Shown: piece by piece, positions 33,878 through 46,000 of the stretch | Layout: each line of letters starts with the position of its first letter | How positions within the stretch are numbered: the stretch's first letter is position 1 | Assembly: GCF_024713975.1 (NCBI RefSeq) | Contig: NC_091100.1 | Location: forward strand, 23,263,501-23,327,500 | Source: Paralichthys olivaceus | Taxonomy: Eukaryota > Chordata > Actinopteri > Pleuronectiformes > Paralichthyidae | Reading direction: 5' to 3' | DNA: 64,000 bases | Made by a program: the position numbers and the translations under genes | The notes under the pieces: generated by a model | What the model was told of the DNA's origin: nothing | Database searches by the model: none | What the model saw: the letters and a program-made list of their open reading frames with translations, nothing else

Positions 33878-36800
33878 TCATGCCTGCATCTTGCACAAAG
33901 AAATAGATGAACCACTGGAGAACATCCAGAAAGCTGGATACACTGCTTCAGCAAAAGGGAACTCAAATGAGTAGAAGGGATATGCCCTGTCTGCCACATT
34001 GTAGAATGTAGCCCTGCCCCCCTCCCAATCTAACAGCACACCTACGCGCTTTGGACTGGGATTGCTCAGCACGGTTTCCTGGCTGTTATGCCAAGCAGAC
34101 AGCTTGACGTTAAACCACTCAACACACCAGGACTGGGCGTTGCGGCCCAGGCGACTGGCGGGACCTTTACGGTCAATGCTGCTGTAAGCCAAGCCTATGC
34201 CGATGAAGTTGTTGCAGCTCAGTCGGACTTCCCAGTAGTGGCGCCCTCCCAAGAAACCCTTGGAGGTGAGTACTTGGGAGCAGACGACAAAACGTTGAGG
34301 GCAGTTGGGGTAGTTTGCTTGGTCATCTGACACAGAGGCCTTAGTAAATGCCTCACTCAGCGTGATGCGTTTGTGGGCGGTCTTTGGATCCAGCATGAGT
34401 GCCTCGGCATCTAAAAAGAAAGAAAAAAATAAAACATTCAACCATCAAATAAGGTTGCTACTGCCAAATGACAGAAAGATACCTACTACATTCATAAACT
34501 TACATTTCAGAAGCTCAGTTCTTTTTTCGGCACATGCAAGGTTTGCAGGAATGCTTGAAGTATCTACACCAGATGAAGACAAAAATTCAGTTGTTTTAGA
34601 ATAATCACCTTGCAGTTACAAAGTTACAATCAAAACATTTCCATTTGAAAATGCATCAACTCTGCTACAGATACACTCTACTGGAGTTGCTAAAATGGAG
34701 AAGTTTGAAAACCCTGCGGCTGCGATTTAGTCTTGACGAGGGGTCTTTTCGTCTATGAATGTACAACTTTTCTGAAAAGCCTTTCGAGTTGTCATCAAAA
34801 CTAGAAAATGTTCCATATAAATACAGAACATTTGCCATATGCGTTTTCAGCCATGTTAGTAGGTAACGTAGAAGTATAGATATAGCCTTAGACTTCTTTC
34901 ATATGTGACTGACCTTTGACCACCATAATCTAATCTGTCCGAGTGAATATATCTACCAAATGTTGAAGTTGGTGGGCCTAATTCTGCATGAAGCCACAAA
35001 TACAGTATATCAGGATGTGCAGATAGAAGTGAGATCAGCAGACCTCACACTCTCATCTCTGAAGCTAGAGGCTCAAGGTTATTTTAGCCACTATCATTAT
35101 TAGTAGCATAACACACTCAAATCTCAAGACAGATTTCTTGGCAGTGGGTTGCATTGTGGTTAATGTGAGTACCAGCTTTTCACAAGGATAATAAATGATG
35201 TCCAGTTCTACTGCTTTAATTTTGATCCTTCATCAACTTCCATCATGAGTTCAAAGTTCATAAGAACTCAACGGAAGTCGGTGGAGAATTTTTTTTTGCA
35301 AAAAAACTAAAGAAAATACAAATGCCATCTCCAGATGCTACTATTGATGTGTTTTTATTCAGTGTAGAGGGTGTCTACCTGGTTTCTGATTGGGTTGTGG
35401 ACGTCCTTTGGCTTTCCCACCAAACTCCCCGGACAGATTTTCAGTCGAATGGGTAAAATCTTCAGTGGATTGAGCTTTTTTGGTTTGTTCTGAAGCAGAC
35501 AAAAAAAGTTGTCTTCTAGTGCAGGTGAATGTATTTTCAGAGCTGTTAATGGCTCTGAATACTTGGGTTTCAAAGGTGGAGTATTTGTTTATGGCAGTGG
35601 TCACCAACCTATCGATCTTCACTGTCAATCCCTGTAAGTCTCTGGACTCACTGGCTGCGGTTGCGCCGCAGACCAGATGTGTGTCAGATGTCTGTTGTTC
35701 ACACAGATAGACTGCTACCGGCAGCAGAGCTGCTAGTTTATCACCTGCATTTCCTTTAATTCGAGTTGGATTATGTACTAAACTGTAAATGTCAGGACAA
35801 TACAGTATAAAGACCTGCATCTTCTGGTCTGTCCATAACAATCCAAGCCCCATTAGAACAAATTAATGGATTTAGAAAGTAAAACGCTGGAGCCTTTAAT
35901 AGAAATTGTAAAAATAATAAATATGACCGTCCTAAGTGGGTTTTTTGGAAGATATAAGGGTGCTAGATCTCGGCTTATGTTTAGAATTAAAAATTGATCT
36001 TGGGCTCGAAAAGGTTGGTGACCACTTTAGCTTCAATTATTCATGAAGAAAATAACAGTCAAGGTTAAAGTAAAAAAATAAATAAATAAATAAGAATATT
36101 TGTGTTTTGAGATCTTGAATTAACTTCCCTCTATTACACTTCAAAACAAAAGCATTACAACCTTCATGGACATGTTTATTTTCTTTGTACGAATTAGTAG
36201 GTGTAGCTAACGAACTAGTTTCTGAGTTCATCTCATCTATCAGTCAGTTAAAAGAACTTTTTCTTACTTGAAGGCTTCTTCTTAGGGCCTGCTTTAGGCT
36301 GTGAACTTGGATCTTGACTTGGGGACTTGGGGCGTCCTAGAGGCTCTAACAGAAGAAGAGAAAGAGCTTAATGAAAGTGCATTTTGTTTTTGAACCATCA
36401 GTTGTCTTGTGTCATACAACTCTTGACACCCATCATAGAATATGTGCTGGGAAGATGAACATGCCAGGTTCCTTGAAAGGTCCCAGGGGGAGAGATGAAA
36501 ACCCTGAGGCAGAAGCTGTTCTAGTACCTGAAATTATGAGAGAACAGTGTCAATATGACTGTCTTTCACTTTATTTGTGTCCAAATGGCTTTAAACAGCT
36601 ACCCTGATATCCAACCCCCACACAATTGGTCCAATTTTAGGAACTAGTGACTGTGCTTTTGTAGATTAAAAAAAAAATTGTCACTGCACATCCCAGGGTT
36701 CTCAGTAAAACACCCACCAACTTTGACTTTGGTTGGATGAGCGGTTGTTGACTAAATTAAATTGGAGATGGACACATTTCTGAACCTGTCAAATTATAAA

Positions 36801-39800
36801 TATCTAACAAACAATACGATTGTTTCGATTAAATTAATGTCAGTGTTAATTTCTGCAACTAAGCTGTACACAACTGAGTTCAGTCTACTTTCTAAATGCA
36901 ACTGCATACGTACCTGGTTTAATCACTTGCAGTCTGGCCTCAACAGGCTGTTTAAACAGCTCGGTCAGGTGCTCCTTTAAGGTCACAGCAAAGGCCTCGC
37001 TGGCTATCACCTTCTTGGAGTCCAGGCTAATTCGAGGGGTGTAAGGGTCAAAGTTCACAGCTGCAGGCAGGTTAAATGACACCTGTGAGAAGAAGAACAC
37101 AATGTGGTTTTCTTTGATGGTCCAAGCTTTTCTTCAAATTGGACAAGATGAAGCTATATTATTTTATAGTGTGGAAAATGGCCTGGGTTGGAATTCATAC
37201 ACGCAACAATATATGAAACTGAGGGTTTCCTTCAGCTGTTTGACAAAATGTCTGTACAATGGGGTCTGCCACTATCTATGGAGTTTGTCTTTTACACATT
37301 AAAGAATGCAGCAGATTTTCCATTCAGTCGCATTCACAATAACAAGAATCTAAGGTGAGTAGGAAGTAGGATAGAGGAAGTAGGCAGGATTTCATGAATC
37401 TATTCTGCAGCAGAAATCACAAGCTTTTGCTCACAGCATATCAACAGGCGTCGGTCCTCATCACCAAAAATAATGTGTACAGATAGTGTGTTAGAGGAGA
37501 AGAAAGGTTCCTTTTATTGTTTTATCTGGAGCAACAACTGGCAGTTTATGGTCAGACTCATCATATATATTAGTCTGAAATTGGCTACTCTGCACTTTTG
37601 TAACTTTAAGTACGTACTGATTAGGGCTTGGTATCGGCACTGATTGCACAACTTAATTTGATTCAGATTCACAAGATATTGATATGTCACTATTTTCGGA
37701 ATTTGTGATAAATGGTATTATTGTCATCATTTTCAAATAATTTATGCGTGTGTGTAAACTCCACCTCACTCTGTCTGAGGAGTCTGGGAGCACATATACA
37801 AATTCACGCTTACTCCTGTTTTTTCATGTGATGGCCTATACAATGACAATTTAAAAAAAAGAAATTAATAATAAATAAAAACGGTCAGGAGCCCTAGGTA
37901 ACACATAGCAGTGTGTGGGCATCATGTTGGCTTTCACTGTCATTGTCTGGTATGCAGCTGTGTGGATCGTCTCACCTGCAAGAAGGCCATTGTTTGCGAC
38001 CGACTAAGCAGACTGTTGATAGAATCTTTAGCCATGCCCATTTTCTCGATGTTCTCAGTGAACTTCTTCATGAGAACTTTCAATTTGGTTTCACCAGTCT
38101 CCACCTCTCGATCCACTGCATTCAGAGCAATGTTCTCCTCTTGAGTCAACATGTCGTGCATCTGTTGATACTCGACTGCCAAAGCTTTCTTCCTGTTGGC
38201 TGCTGAGACCTAGAGAGGACCAAGATAGGATTCATGAACAGATCAGTAAGAAAGGAGGTCAAAACAGTGGTCAGACAAATTGAGGGGAATGCATATTCCA
38301 TATTTTTAATTAAAAGGTTCAGTGTGTAGATTTAGGTGAAAGGGATCTATTGGCAGAAATTGAATATAAAATAATCTGAATGTTGTTGTTTTTTTTTACC
38401 ATAGAATGAACCCTGTATATAAATACTTACATATATATAATATTTACATTGGGAGCGGGTCCTCTCTATGGAGGCCGCCATGTTTTTTCTTGTTTTTTTA
38501 CAGTAGCCCAGACTGGACAAACTGACCATCTTTTGAGTTTTGATGACAACTGAAAGCTACCACAGGTTCTCTGTCATGTTTGGAAGGGGAGGGTGAGGTG
38601 AGGGGTATTCAGCTGCAACATGCAAATACACCTCTAGCTTCGACACATTGCCCCTTTATGTGAGAAGAGTCATCAAACTCATGTTTATAGTTTTATATTA
38701 CTGTAGATGCAATAACTCCTGAGAAGAAACCAGGTCGCTTCTGCGCTTAATATTTACAGGCCTATTTCAAATCTCACAATCATAGACAAGGTTATGGAGA
38801 AAGTGGTAAAAAAGCCAGATCTATAACTACTTGAACACAAATGTTTTTTGTTAATACCACATTACTGAAACTTTAATACTCCAATACTTACTCTTTTTAG
38901 TAGTAAAAATACTTCCATTTGGGAACCAAGACAGAAGGTTGCAACTTGGTGCCTACATAGAGTCTCGAGCATTTAAGACTTTAACCCATGCTAACAATCT
39001 GTTATTTTGAATACAGATCTTAATTTCTGTGACCACATAAAAGCTTAAATGAAATCTGTATTTGGACATCTCAAAACCATAGCTAAGGTTAGAGCTTTTG
39101 TGGCTAAACAGACATATAGAGTAATCATGCCTTTTTATGCTCCAGACTTTACATTGCAATGCTCTTCTCACTTCCCAAAACCACCACGAGAAAGCTGCAA
39201 CTGATTCAGACTGTTGTTGCTATTGTTCTGCATAAAACAAAAGAGAGCATATTACTCAAATGTTCAGGTCTGTTCGCTGGCCTCCAGTTAACTACAGGTC
39301 TGAATCTACAAGTCTTAATCAAAAGACATTAAATGCTCAGGGCCCTGAGCTCTGTTCCTGAAATAGTAGCTGTTTATAGGCCTAAAAGGTGTCTCAGACC
39401 TGCAGGAGCTGGTCAGCTAGAGTTAAATAGGGGAATGTTGCATGAGGAATATGCTGCCTCCTGCTGGAACAAGCTCCCAATGGCTATCAAGTCTGCCCCA
39501 AGCATGTCCTGCTTTAAAAAGGTTGTCAAACAAAGCTCTATTTTCCAATCAAAATCACCTAACTCTGTACATAAATTATACATTATCTGCTTTATCATTG
39601 GGTCTTTTTTGTAATGTTTTACAACTTTTAACGTTTTTTAAGCTTCTGTTTTGTCCTTTTATGCTTCTTTTATTTCTTTTAAAGTACATTGAATGAAAGA
39701 ATCTGAATATTTTTTTTAAAGAGAAATGTTAAGAAATGTTAGCTTTTTTTATTCAAAGTATAACAAACTTACTAAATTTAACTTGCAAAAACTTGCTGAA

Positions 39801-41144
39801 CAGAGGTGTTTGGTCAACAAAGAATTTCACCAAGATAAAATATAGTCTATAGTTAAACAAATACTGGAGTTTTGAAGGTAACAAACATACATTATTTGTT
39901 AACAGCCCTTTAAAAGGTAATCAAGTTGAATAAAATCTGACAGCATTTGCTTTAGAAACAAAGACAATGTAACTATCCACTCTTTTGGACAATAAGGATG
40001 AATTTTTACAGGTAACTGTTTGTAAAATATGGGGCCAGTAAATTTCAAAACAAACTTACCTTCAACATATCCTCCATGTCCCTCATTTTAACTGTAATGG
40101 TCTCAGTGTGCAAAATCTTTGCATCAAGGAAAGCCAACTTGTCCCTCAGGTCCGACTACAAACAGAAAAACATTATATATTTATTTGACCCACAAATACA
40201 GTTCAAAGTGTCACTTTCTACTCATGGATTATTAGGTTCAGCACAAACTTTATAGTGTTAACTGAGTTGTCAATTTTCAGAATGTGGGTTTTGCTTTAAA
40301 AAGGGACTAGAATATTATTCGATATGAGAAATTTTGAGTGAGGCAGATACTTGCAACAAGTTGACCTGATTTCCTTCAATTTTGTGAGCTCAACAAGCTT
40401 AACTTTATCGAATCAAAATGTGTGTGTATATGGGCTATACATATCAAATCTGTTGAAGGATGGATTAAGGTAGGTAGAGTGGTCCTTTAAACTCCCCACG
40501 GGGACAGTGAGACACACGCAGACCTCTTTGAGCTGCCTCTGCTCCTCAGGAGAAGTGAAGGAGCAGCCTTTGTGGACTTGCTGGAGACAGAGGCTGCAGA
40601 TGGGGCGGACGTGCTGGCTGCAGAAGAGCTCCATCAGCTTGTGGTGGTCCGGGCAGATGCGCTCCGACAGGTCCCCGACTGGCTCAATCAGCTGGTGGGG
40701 ACGGAACACCGGGTTCTCCCGGTGAGGACGCAGGTGCTCCTCGCAGAAAGAGGCCATGCAGGTGAGGCAGGTGTGGGCCGCCTCTGCATCCATACAAGTG
40801 TCACAACGTATGACTGCATCTTCATTGGCCTCTTTCTCGGTCTCCTTCTCGGTCTCTTTCTTCTCTGCTGGCAGGCCCACCTCGCTCCGGACCAACCTCA
40901 GGTTTAAGGTCTCCACCACGGTGCTGAGGACCGTGTTTTTCTTCAGCTCGGGTTTGGTGGGGAAGAGGGTCCGACACTGGGGACACCTGTAGATCTCCGT
41001 CCAGGTGGAGAGCAGGCAGCTCTGGCAGAAGTTGTGTCCGCAGGGGATGGTCACCGGACAGTCAAAGGGGCTGAGACAGATGCTGCAGGTCAGCTCATCC
41101 TCCAGACTCATGAGAGACAAGTCACACTGCTCCACCGCGGCCAT
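33878..41144 (-). CDS. trim25: E3 ubiquitin ligase TRIM25, full length, 613 aa
   Basis: This copy has the complete TRIM25 layout. Minus-strand exons: 40524-41144, 40060-40155, 37976-38209, 36914-37082, 36268-36345, 35379-35489 and 33878-34410. All phases agree. RING is at residues 20 to 57 (CSIC, CGHNFC, CPQC), B-boxes about 115 to 200, coiled coil 208 to 317, a basic linker, then PRY/SPRY about 440 to 613 with SRLGRNAQSWCVEWFN, LSAWHN and YPAFWMFSSG, which match human TRIM25 closely. The family ubiquitinates RIG-I and binds RNA; it is interferon-induced in vertebrates and cytosolic. The linker KAGPKKKPSKQTKK has seven lysines, recalling the RNA-binding 7K motif of the human protein. Length is near the human 630 residues. 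The B-box has Val where the left copy has Asp (LCLQQVHKGC), beside a likely zinc-binding His. Intron 2 carries a LINE remnant and a MITE. Confidence 0.95.
38312..38659. mobile_element. MITE, near-complete copy in trim25 intron 2
   Basis: The left end GGTTCAGTGTGTAGATTTAGG and the reversed right end GGGGCAATGTGTCGAAG form imperfect inverted termini about 350 bases apart. The interior includes GAGGCCGCCATGTTTTTT and CAGCTGCAACATGCAA. A partial copy is in dgke intron 6. Confidence 0.65.
38730..39715 (+). repeat. LINE ORF2 remnant in trim25 intron 2
   Basis: The plus strand has RPISNLTIIDKVMEKVV near 38757, a reverse transcriptase palm motif, and further on KRCLRPAGAGQLELNR and CWNKLPMAIKSAPS, the C-terminal signature of CR1/L2/Rex-type LINEs. 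It ends with a simple GAATGAAAGAATCTGAATA tail near 39705. Several stops and frameshifts show it is dead. It is antisense to trim25. Confidence 0.65.
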
Positions 41145-41184
41145 GACGACAGTCCACAGCCGCTGCAGGGAGAAACGAAACTTA
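40516..41184 (-). repeat. Near-identical 669-bp segment, right copy
   Basis: Partner of 27407-28075. Five substitutions separate the two, of which four alter the protein (Glu/Lys, Phe/Ile, Lys/Gln, Asp/Val) and one is silent. No gaps. Confidence 0.9.
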
Positions 41185-41197
41185 ACTTGAGGAGCGA

Positions 41198-41209
41198 GAA
41201 AACGAAAGT
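41198..41209 (+). promoter_or_regulatory. Possible IRF/ISRE-type site upstream of trim25
   Basis: GAAAACGAAAGT fits the IRF consensus GAAANNGAAA and lies 54 bases upstream of the trim25 start codon, just beyond the segment shared by the two copies. The left copy lacks it. Interferon induction of TRIM25 is known in vertebrates. If the ATG exon is preceded by an intron, this site would be intronic. Confidence 0.35.
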
Positions 41210-42067
41210 AAAGACGCTCAAATTCAAATATAATCTGAGTAACGACTGCTTCTTTTTAGCTCGGTGCATTTTTACAAACAACAGTGTTCAATGTCGACAA
41301 ACATTCAGCGCGACGTCGAGACCGGCGTTCAATTAGTTATTTACACATTCGAATACACGGAACTCAGCGAGTCCAAAGCCACGGTGTATTTATAATGAAT
41401 GTCCCACGATGGTCTTTACCTTTATTTCTCAGATGTGCAGCGGGTCCAGGAGAAACAGTCCACAACAAGCTACTGACGTTGCTTCCAACCAGCTGCGCGA
41501 AATGAGACGGTGGATTTCAGCGGTGCCAAGCGCAATGACGCAGCAGCAATATGGAGCAGTCACACCCATTCACTCTGGGTTGTGTGTGGGGGAAGTACCT
41601 TATTTATTATTATTAAAAGGTTTTATCATTGCTATTATTCATCGCCTGAAAGATATTTTATATTACGAGTCAAATGATATATAAATGATCTAATTATACC
41701 AGATATTATGTCTGCAGAAGTGGCTAACCCCTTTTCCTGGTTGGGTGGTTTCTTCCAAAATGTTTGAGGAACAGAGATGATGCCTCTATCAGCCAACATG
41801 CCTGCCACTTTTAAAGTGGTAGTTCACAGAAAAATAAAAAATCCCCCATTATCTACTCACTTTTATATACAGTCTACTCACATGTGTAATGGGGTCAATC
41901 CTTAATAAAAAGGTTAAGTTAAAACAGGATATTTTTAGCGGTGTTATTTCCCCAGTTATGCTTATGTTATTTTAGATATAAAAACACAGCTCTAATTTAC
42001 CTGACAGGACGGCGATGCCTATAGGATGCGGGGAGTCGGCGAAGGTTATTTAAGGACGCCGTAGTCG

Positions 42068-42102
<35 letters not shown>

Positions 42103-42810
42103 CTGCTGGTCCGGTGAGGTGGTGTAGCGTGCGCGCAGCAGGTGTGGACGCGAATTGTTTGTTGCGAGGCCAGCGTACAGCCGCGTGTGTGTGTGTGTGT
42201 CGCCACCATAGACTGTATATAAAGACACTTTTGGAGTTGCAGGTGTAAACAGTGTTGCAGTCAAATCCAATGCAATTGAAGTCAATGGGCTTCAAATGTA
42301 AAAAACAACAAAAAAGTTGCATTTGAATAATGGGGCTTTGCTTGGGCCCCCATGGCAAAAGCCTCCTTTGCCTACTCTGTTGCAACGCACTTGGTTTTAC
42401 AATAATCCCCCCAAACGTTTTTGAACACACTATACCAGTTAAAACGTTTATGCATATTGAATTAACATATTTATGGAAACTTCTGAAACAATTTTAGGAC
42501 TAATAGTAAAGAAGTAATATTTTATTTGCCAATACTTGATTTGGGGTGTTTGGATGGTTAATGAGCTGAAACTAAAATATTAAATTCATTTCAACGCAAA
42601 AATTTCAATGATAACCTTTTAGAATATCTCCAACTGTTTATTTTTATTCTTTAATTTCAGCAACACTAGGACTGTGCATTATGTACATTTACGTAAAAGC
42701 TAAAAAAATTAGGTGGTATAAAACCTTTTTGCCTGTGGTGTATTTTCCACCACGGATGCACTTGACATAGTGCAGAATGCAAAGAGAGACACACTTCAGG
42801 TTGTATTTCT
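41210..42810. other. Spacer between trim25 and rasal3
   Basis: The trim25 promoter is expected in the left part (41200 to 41550, CpG-containing). At 42067 to 42100 is a TC run and at 42184 to 42200 a TG run. A block from about 42204 (CCATAGACTGTATATAAAGA) to 42420 looks like a common fish repeat. No exon was recognised. Confidence 0.45.
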
Positions 42811-42816
42811 TTTATT
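42811..42816 (-). terminator. rasal3: Poly(A) signal of rasal3
   Basis: TTTATT on the plus strand (AATAAA in the transcript) lies about 230 bases past the rasal3 stop, giving a short 3' UTR. Confidence 0.6.
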
Positions 42817-43046
42817 TATCAGAAAAACTCAAACAGCTGTAGCTTACATACAGTAAAAGCTGAAATGCAGAGAAATTCAGTAGGTTTAATTTTATCCTTA
42901 GTCAGAGTTTGCCCACTCACACCCTTTTTGAATATCTTTATAGAATTAACTTACATCTCATCAGGAAATCAAAATTGCGACTTTTCTACATGAACTCTAT
43001 ATACTGCATGTATTTATACAAAACTGCGAAACTAAGCTATCTGGGT

Positions 43047-46000
43047 TCAGTTGCTGTTGATGTGTGGCTTTTCAGGATGCTGAATGTTGTTTTGGCCGCT
43101 GTTAGAGGCCTCGCTGAGCTGTTGAAGGTTCCTGACCATGCCTGCAAACTGTTCTTCCTGTGAGCACATAGAAAACAGACATCAATATGATTTATTCATC
43201 TCATGCAAACACTATATAAGCAACTGTACTGCTGTGTACTGTCAATGAAGGGGTCTCTGCCACTGTACGTCTGTTGTAAATAAGCTGCAGGGCGGCTAAC
43301 CCAACATGAACTGATGGAAACTGATTTCTGAGTTTTAAATGAATGGGTGAATAGTCTTGACAGAAGGAAAGTCGCCTTCCCAGAATATTTACAGGAAGTC
43401 ACTGAAACTTAGAGCCTTCTCTCTACAGGTCGGTTAATCTACATTTATTTGTCATTACCTTCCATACTGTCCAAACTGATGTTTCATGGGAGACAAAATG
43501 TACAATTATTTGCCTTCAATTTTGTGTTTAATGTTTCAATTCAAATGATCTTCACCTTAAAGCTGCAAAAATGTCAGCTTCAAGATGAACTGATAAAATG
43601 TGAGTTGGGAGGTGGACTCCTCCTTTAACAAAACTGTAGTAATGAATTTCACTTCATCCCTGCTTGTTGATAATTGGTTGTCTCTTATTTTCTTACCAGT
43701 ACGTTCATTCGCTCAGCGGCTGCAACAGCGACATTCAGCTTCCTCTCATCTTCCTCTCTTTCTTCCTCAATCACACCCAGCCTGTGACACACAGAGACAG
43801 AAGAAGGGATGCATTTAAACAAAAATAGAAACACTTCAGGTACATATGTTATGAAAGTGTTTACTCTTAATTAGTAATAACAATTCACAGACTGAATACA
43901 CATAGACACACCAGAGTGATAACAGATAAACTACACACTGAATGTTTTCATAATGAAATCAAATATTATAAACTAGAATGTTTTTTCCAGACTCACATAA
44001 ACATGTTTTGTTCGGCCACCATGTGAACCATCAGCTGTCGCCAGCACCGTGGTATAAAAATTCTACTATGCTACAATTTAAACAAAAACAAAACTTTCAA
44101 AGTAAACTTTGTTTTTTGCCTCGCAGTTACACACCATGCCAATAGGGGGTGTTGCTACCCCCTCAGCACCACACTTCCATTGTACTTGATACACACATAA
44201 ATGCAGACAAAATAAAATAATATATTTTGCACTGAATTCATGCTGACATATGGAGCATGCGCATTACAGTTGTATACTCAATGTTACCTGAAGGTGGCGC
44301 TGGCAAGCTGCTCCTCTCGCTCCACCAACAGATTCCGGAGCTCTTTCAACTCGACCTGCAGCATTGCATTCTGGTCCTGGCTCTGGCTGATGAAGTCCTC
44401 CAGGCGCTTTGCCATGTCCAGCTCTCGCTCTGTCACCAGATCTATCCCCAGACGAAGCTCTGACAGCTCTTGATCGTGCTGGTGTGTCAATCACAAATTG
44501 GTATTTTACGAAATGTGGTCATAAAATAATACAATATAAGAACAACCAGCATAAGGTCAGTTAAAGTGAGTTGCAGGTTATTCATACCCTGTCGAGTAAG
44601 TTTAACTCCTCATTCCCAGCCTTTATCTCACTTGATTCTTTGTTGTGGCTGTTTTTGATCCAGGGAACAGGTGCGGGTGTACGTTTGACACTGGCACTCT
44701 GACAGAAAATGAGAGATTGTCAACATGATCTAATAAAACAAGCAAAGTTATACTATCTCTGTGTTAACATAAATATGAAAAATATACATATTATTGATTT
44801 TATATCGATATAGCCTCCTAGAAAAAGTATCTGAGCACATGATCTGCTGGGCGCTGCAGTTTGGTTCACAGTTCCTCTTTGTACTCACAGTATTAGGGCA
44901 AGAGATAAGTGGCTGGTTAGCCTCCAGCTCCTGATCATGCTCAGAAATCGGCAGAGCTTCAGAACTGGTCTGCCTCTTCAAGACATGTTTTGCATGACCG
45001 GGACGTCGGTGAGGGGCACTCTGAGTTCTGGCGACTGGCTTCCTCTCTCTTGCATTCCTCGGAGTCCTACCATCATTTTTGAATACAAGAACAAAGGTAT
45101 TCAGTATTAAAAAAATTTTTTATTTTTATCAAATTGCATTTGGAAAATCTGCTGATCATGTTAGCAGGTTAAACCACCCAATAAGGTAGACTTACCACAA
45201 GCTATGAGATTGTGAAACAATATTATATTCTCCTAAAGAAGCCACAAGTCTGTATATCAACTAAATTTCAAGTATGTGTGTTAATCCCAAAGAAGTACTA
45301 CACTATCTGGAAAGTGTAATCACTATGTCTCTGACTGGTTAGGGTTGAGGTTTTTTCTGTCTCCAAAAACGTTTTTCCTGTGAATCAAATGTTTTATGGT
45401 CTCGATTTATCTCATAGCTAAGAGAGAAAATTAATTGAAATTTACTTCTGGAACCAGAGCTGTTCTAAACGTGGCTGGTCACTATCTCTATCTGTATTGT
45501 GCATGATTGTATTTGTGTATTTTAACTGAGTGGAGGATTCCTTCCAGTCAGTGTCATCTACTAATACTGCGACAGAGGCATTTTGCCAAAGAGAAAGAAA
45601 GAGATTTATTACCATAAAACATAGCTGGTGGGTCAGTCCAAATAATGCTTTATGACCATTGATATTCAAAAGCAAAAATAAAACGTCAGGGGTATCATAC
45701 CCTTCTCGTAGGCCTTTGGAGTCCGAAGGGAGGTGCTGGGTGGATGACTGGTGGGGGCTGTACTTGTCCAAGTCTTTAGGGGGGACATACACCGGCTTGG
45801 CTTTTCCCATTTGGCTGCAAGAAAGAGCAAGCTTCAGTAAATGTATCATAACCATGTTCAAATTGGTAATTCCTCACATGTTGTAGGTCTGTTTAAGTCT
45901 GTCCATACCTATTGACTATGATCCGAGGTGCTTCAGACCCCAGCGACTCTGTTATCTGGTTCAGAATCATTGGCAGAGGGTGCAGCTTGTCGATTGTGTC

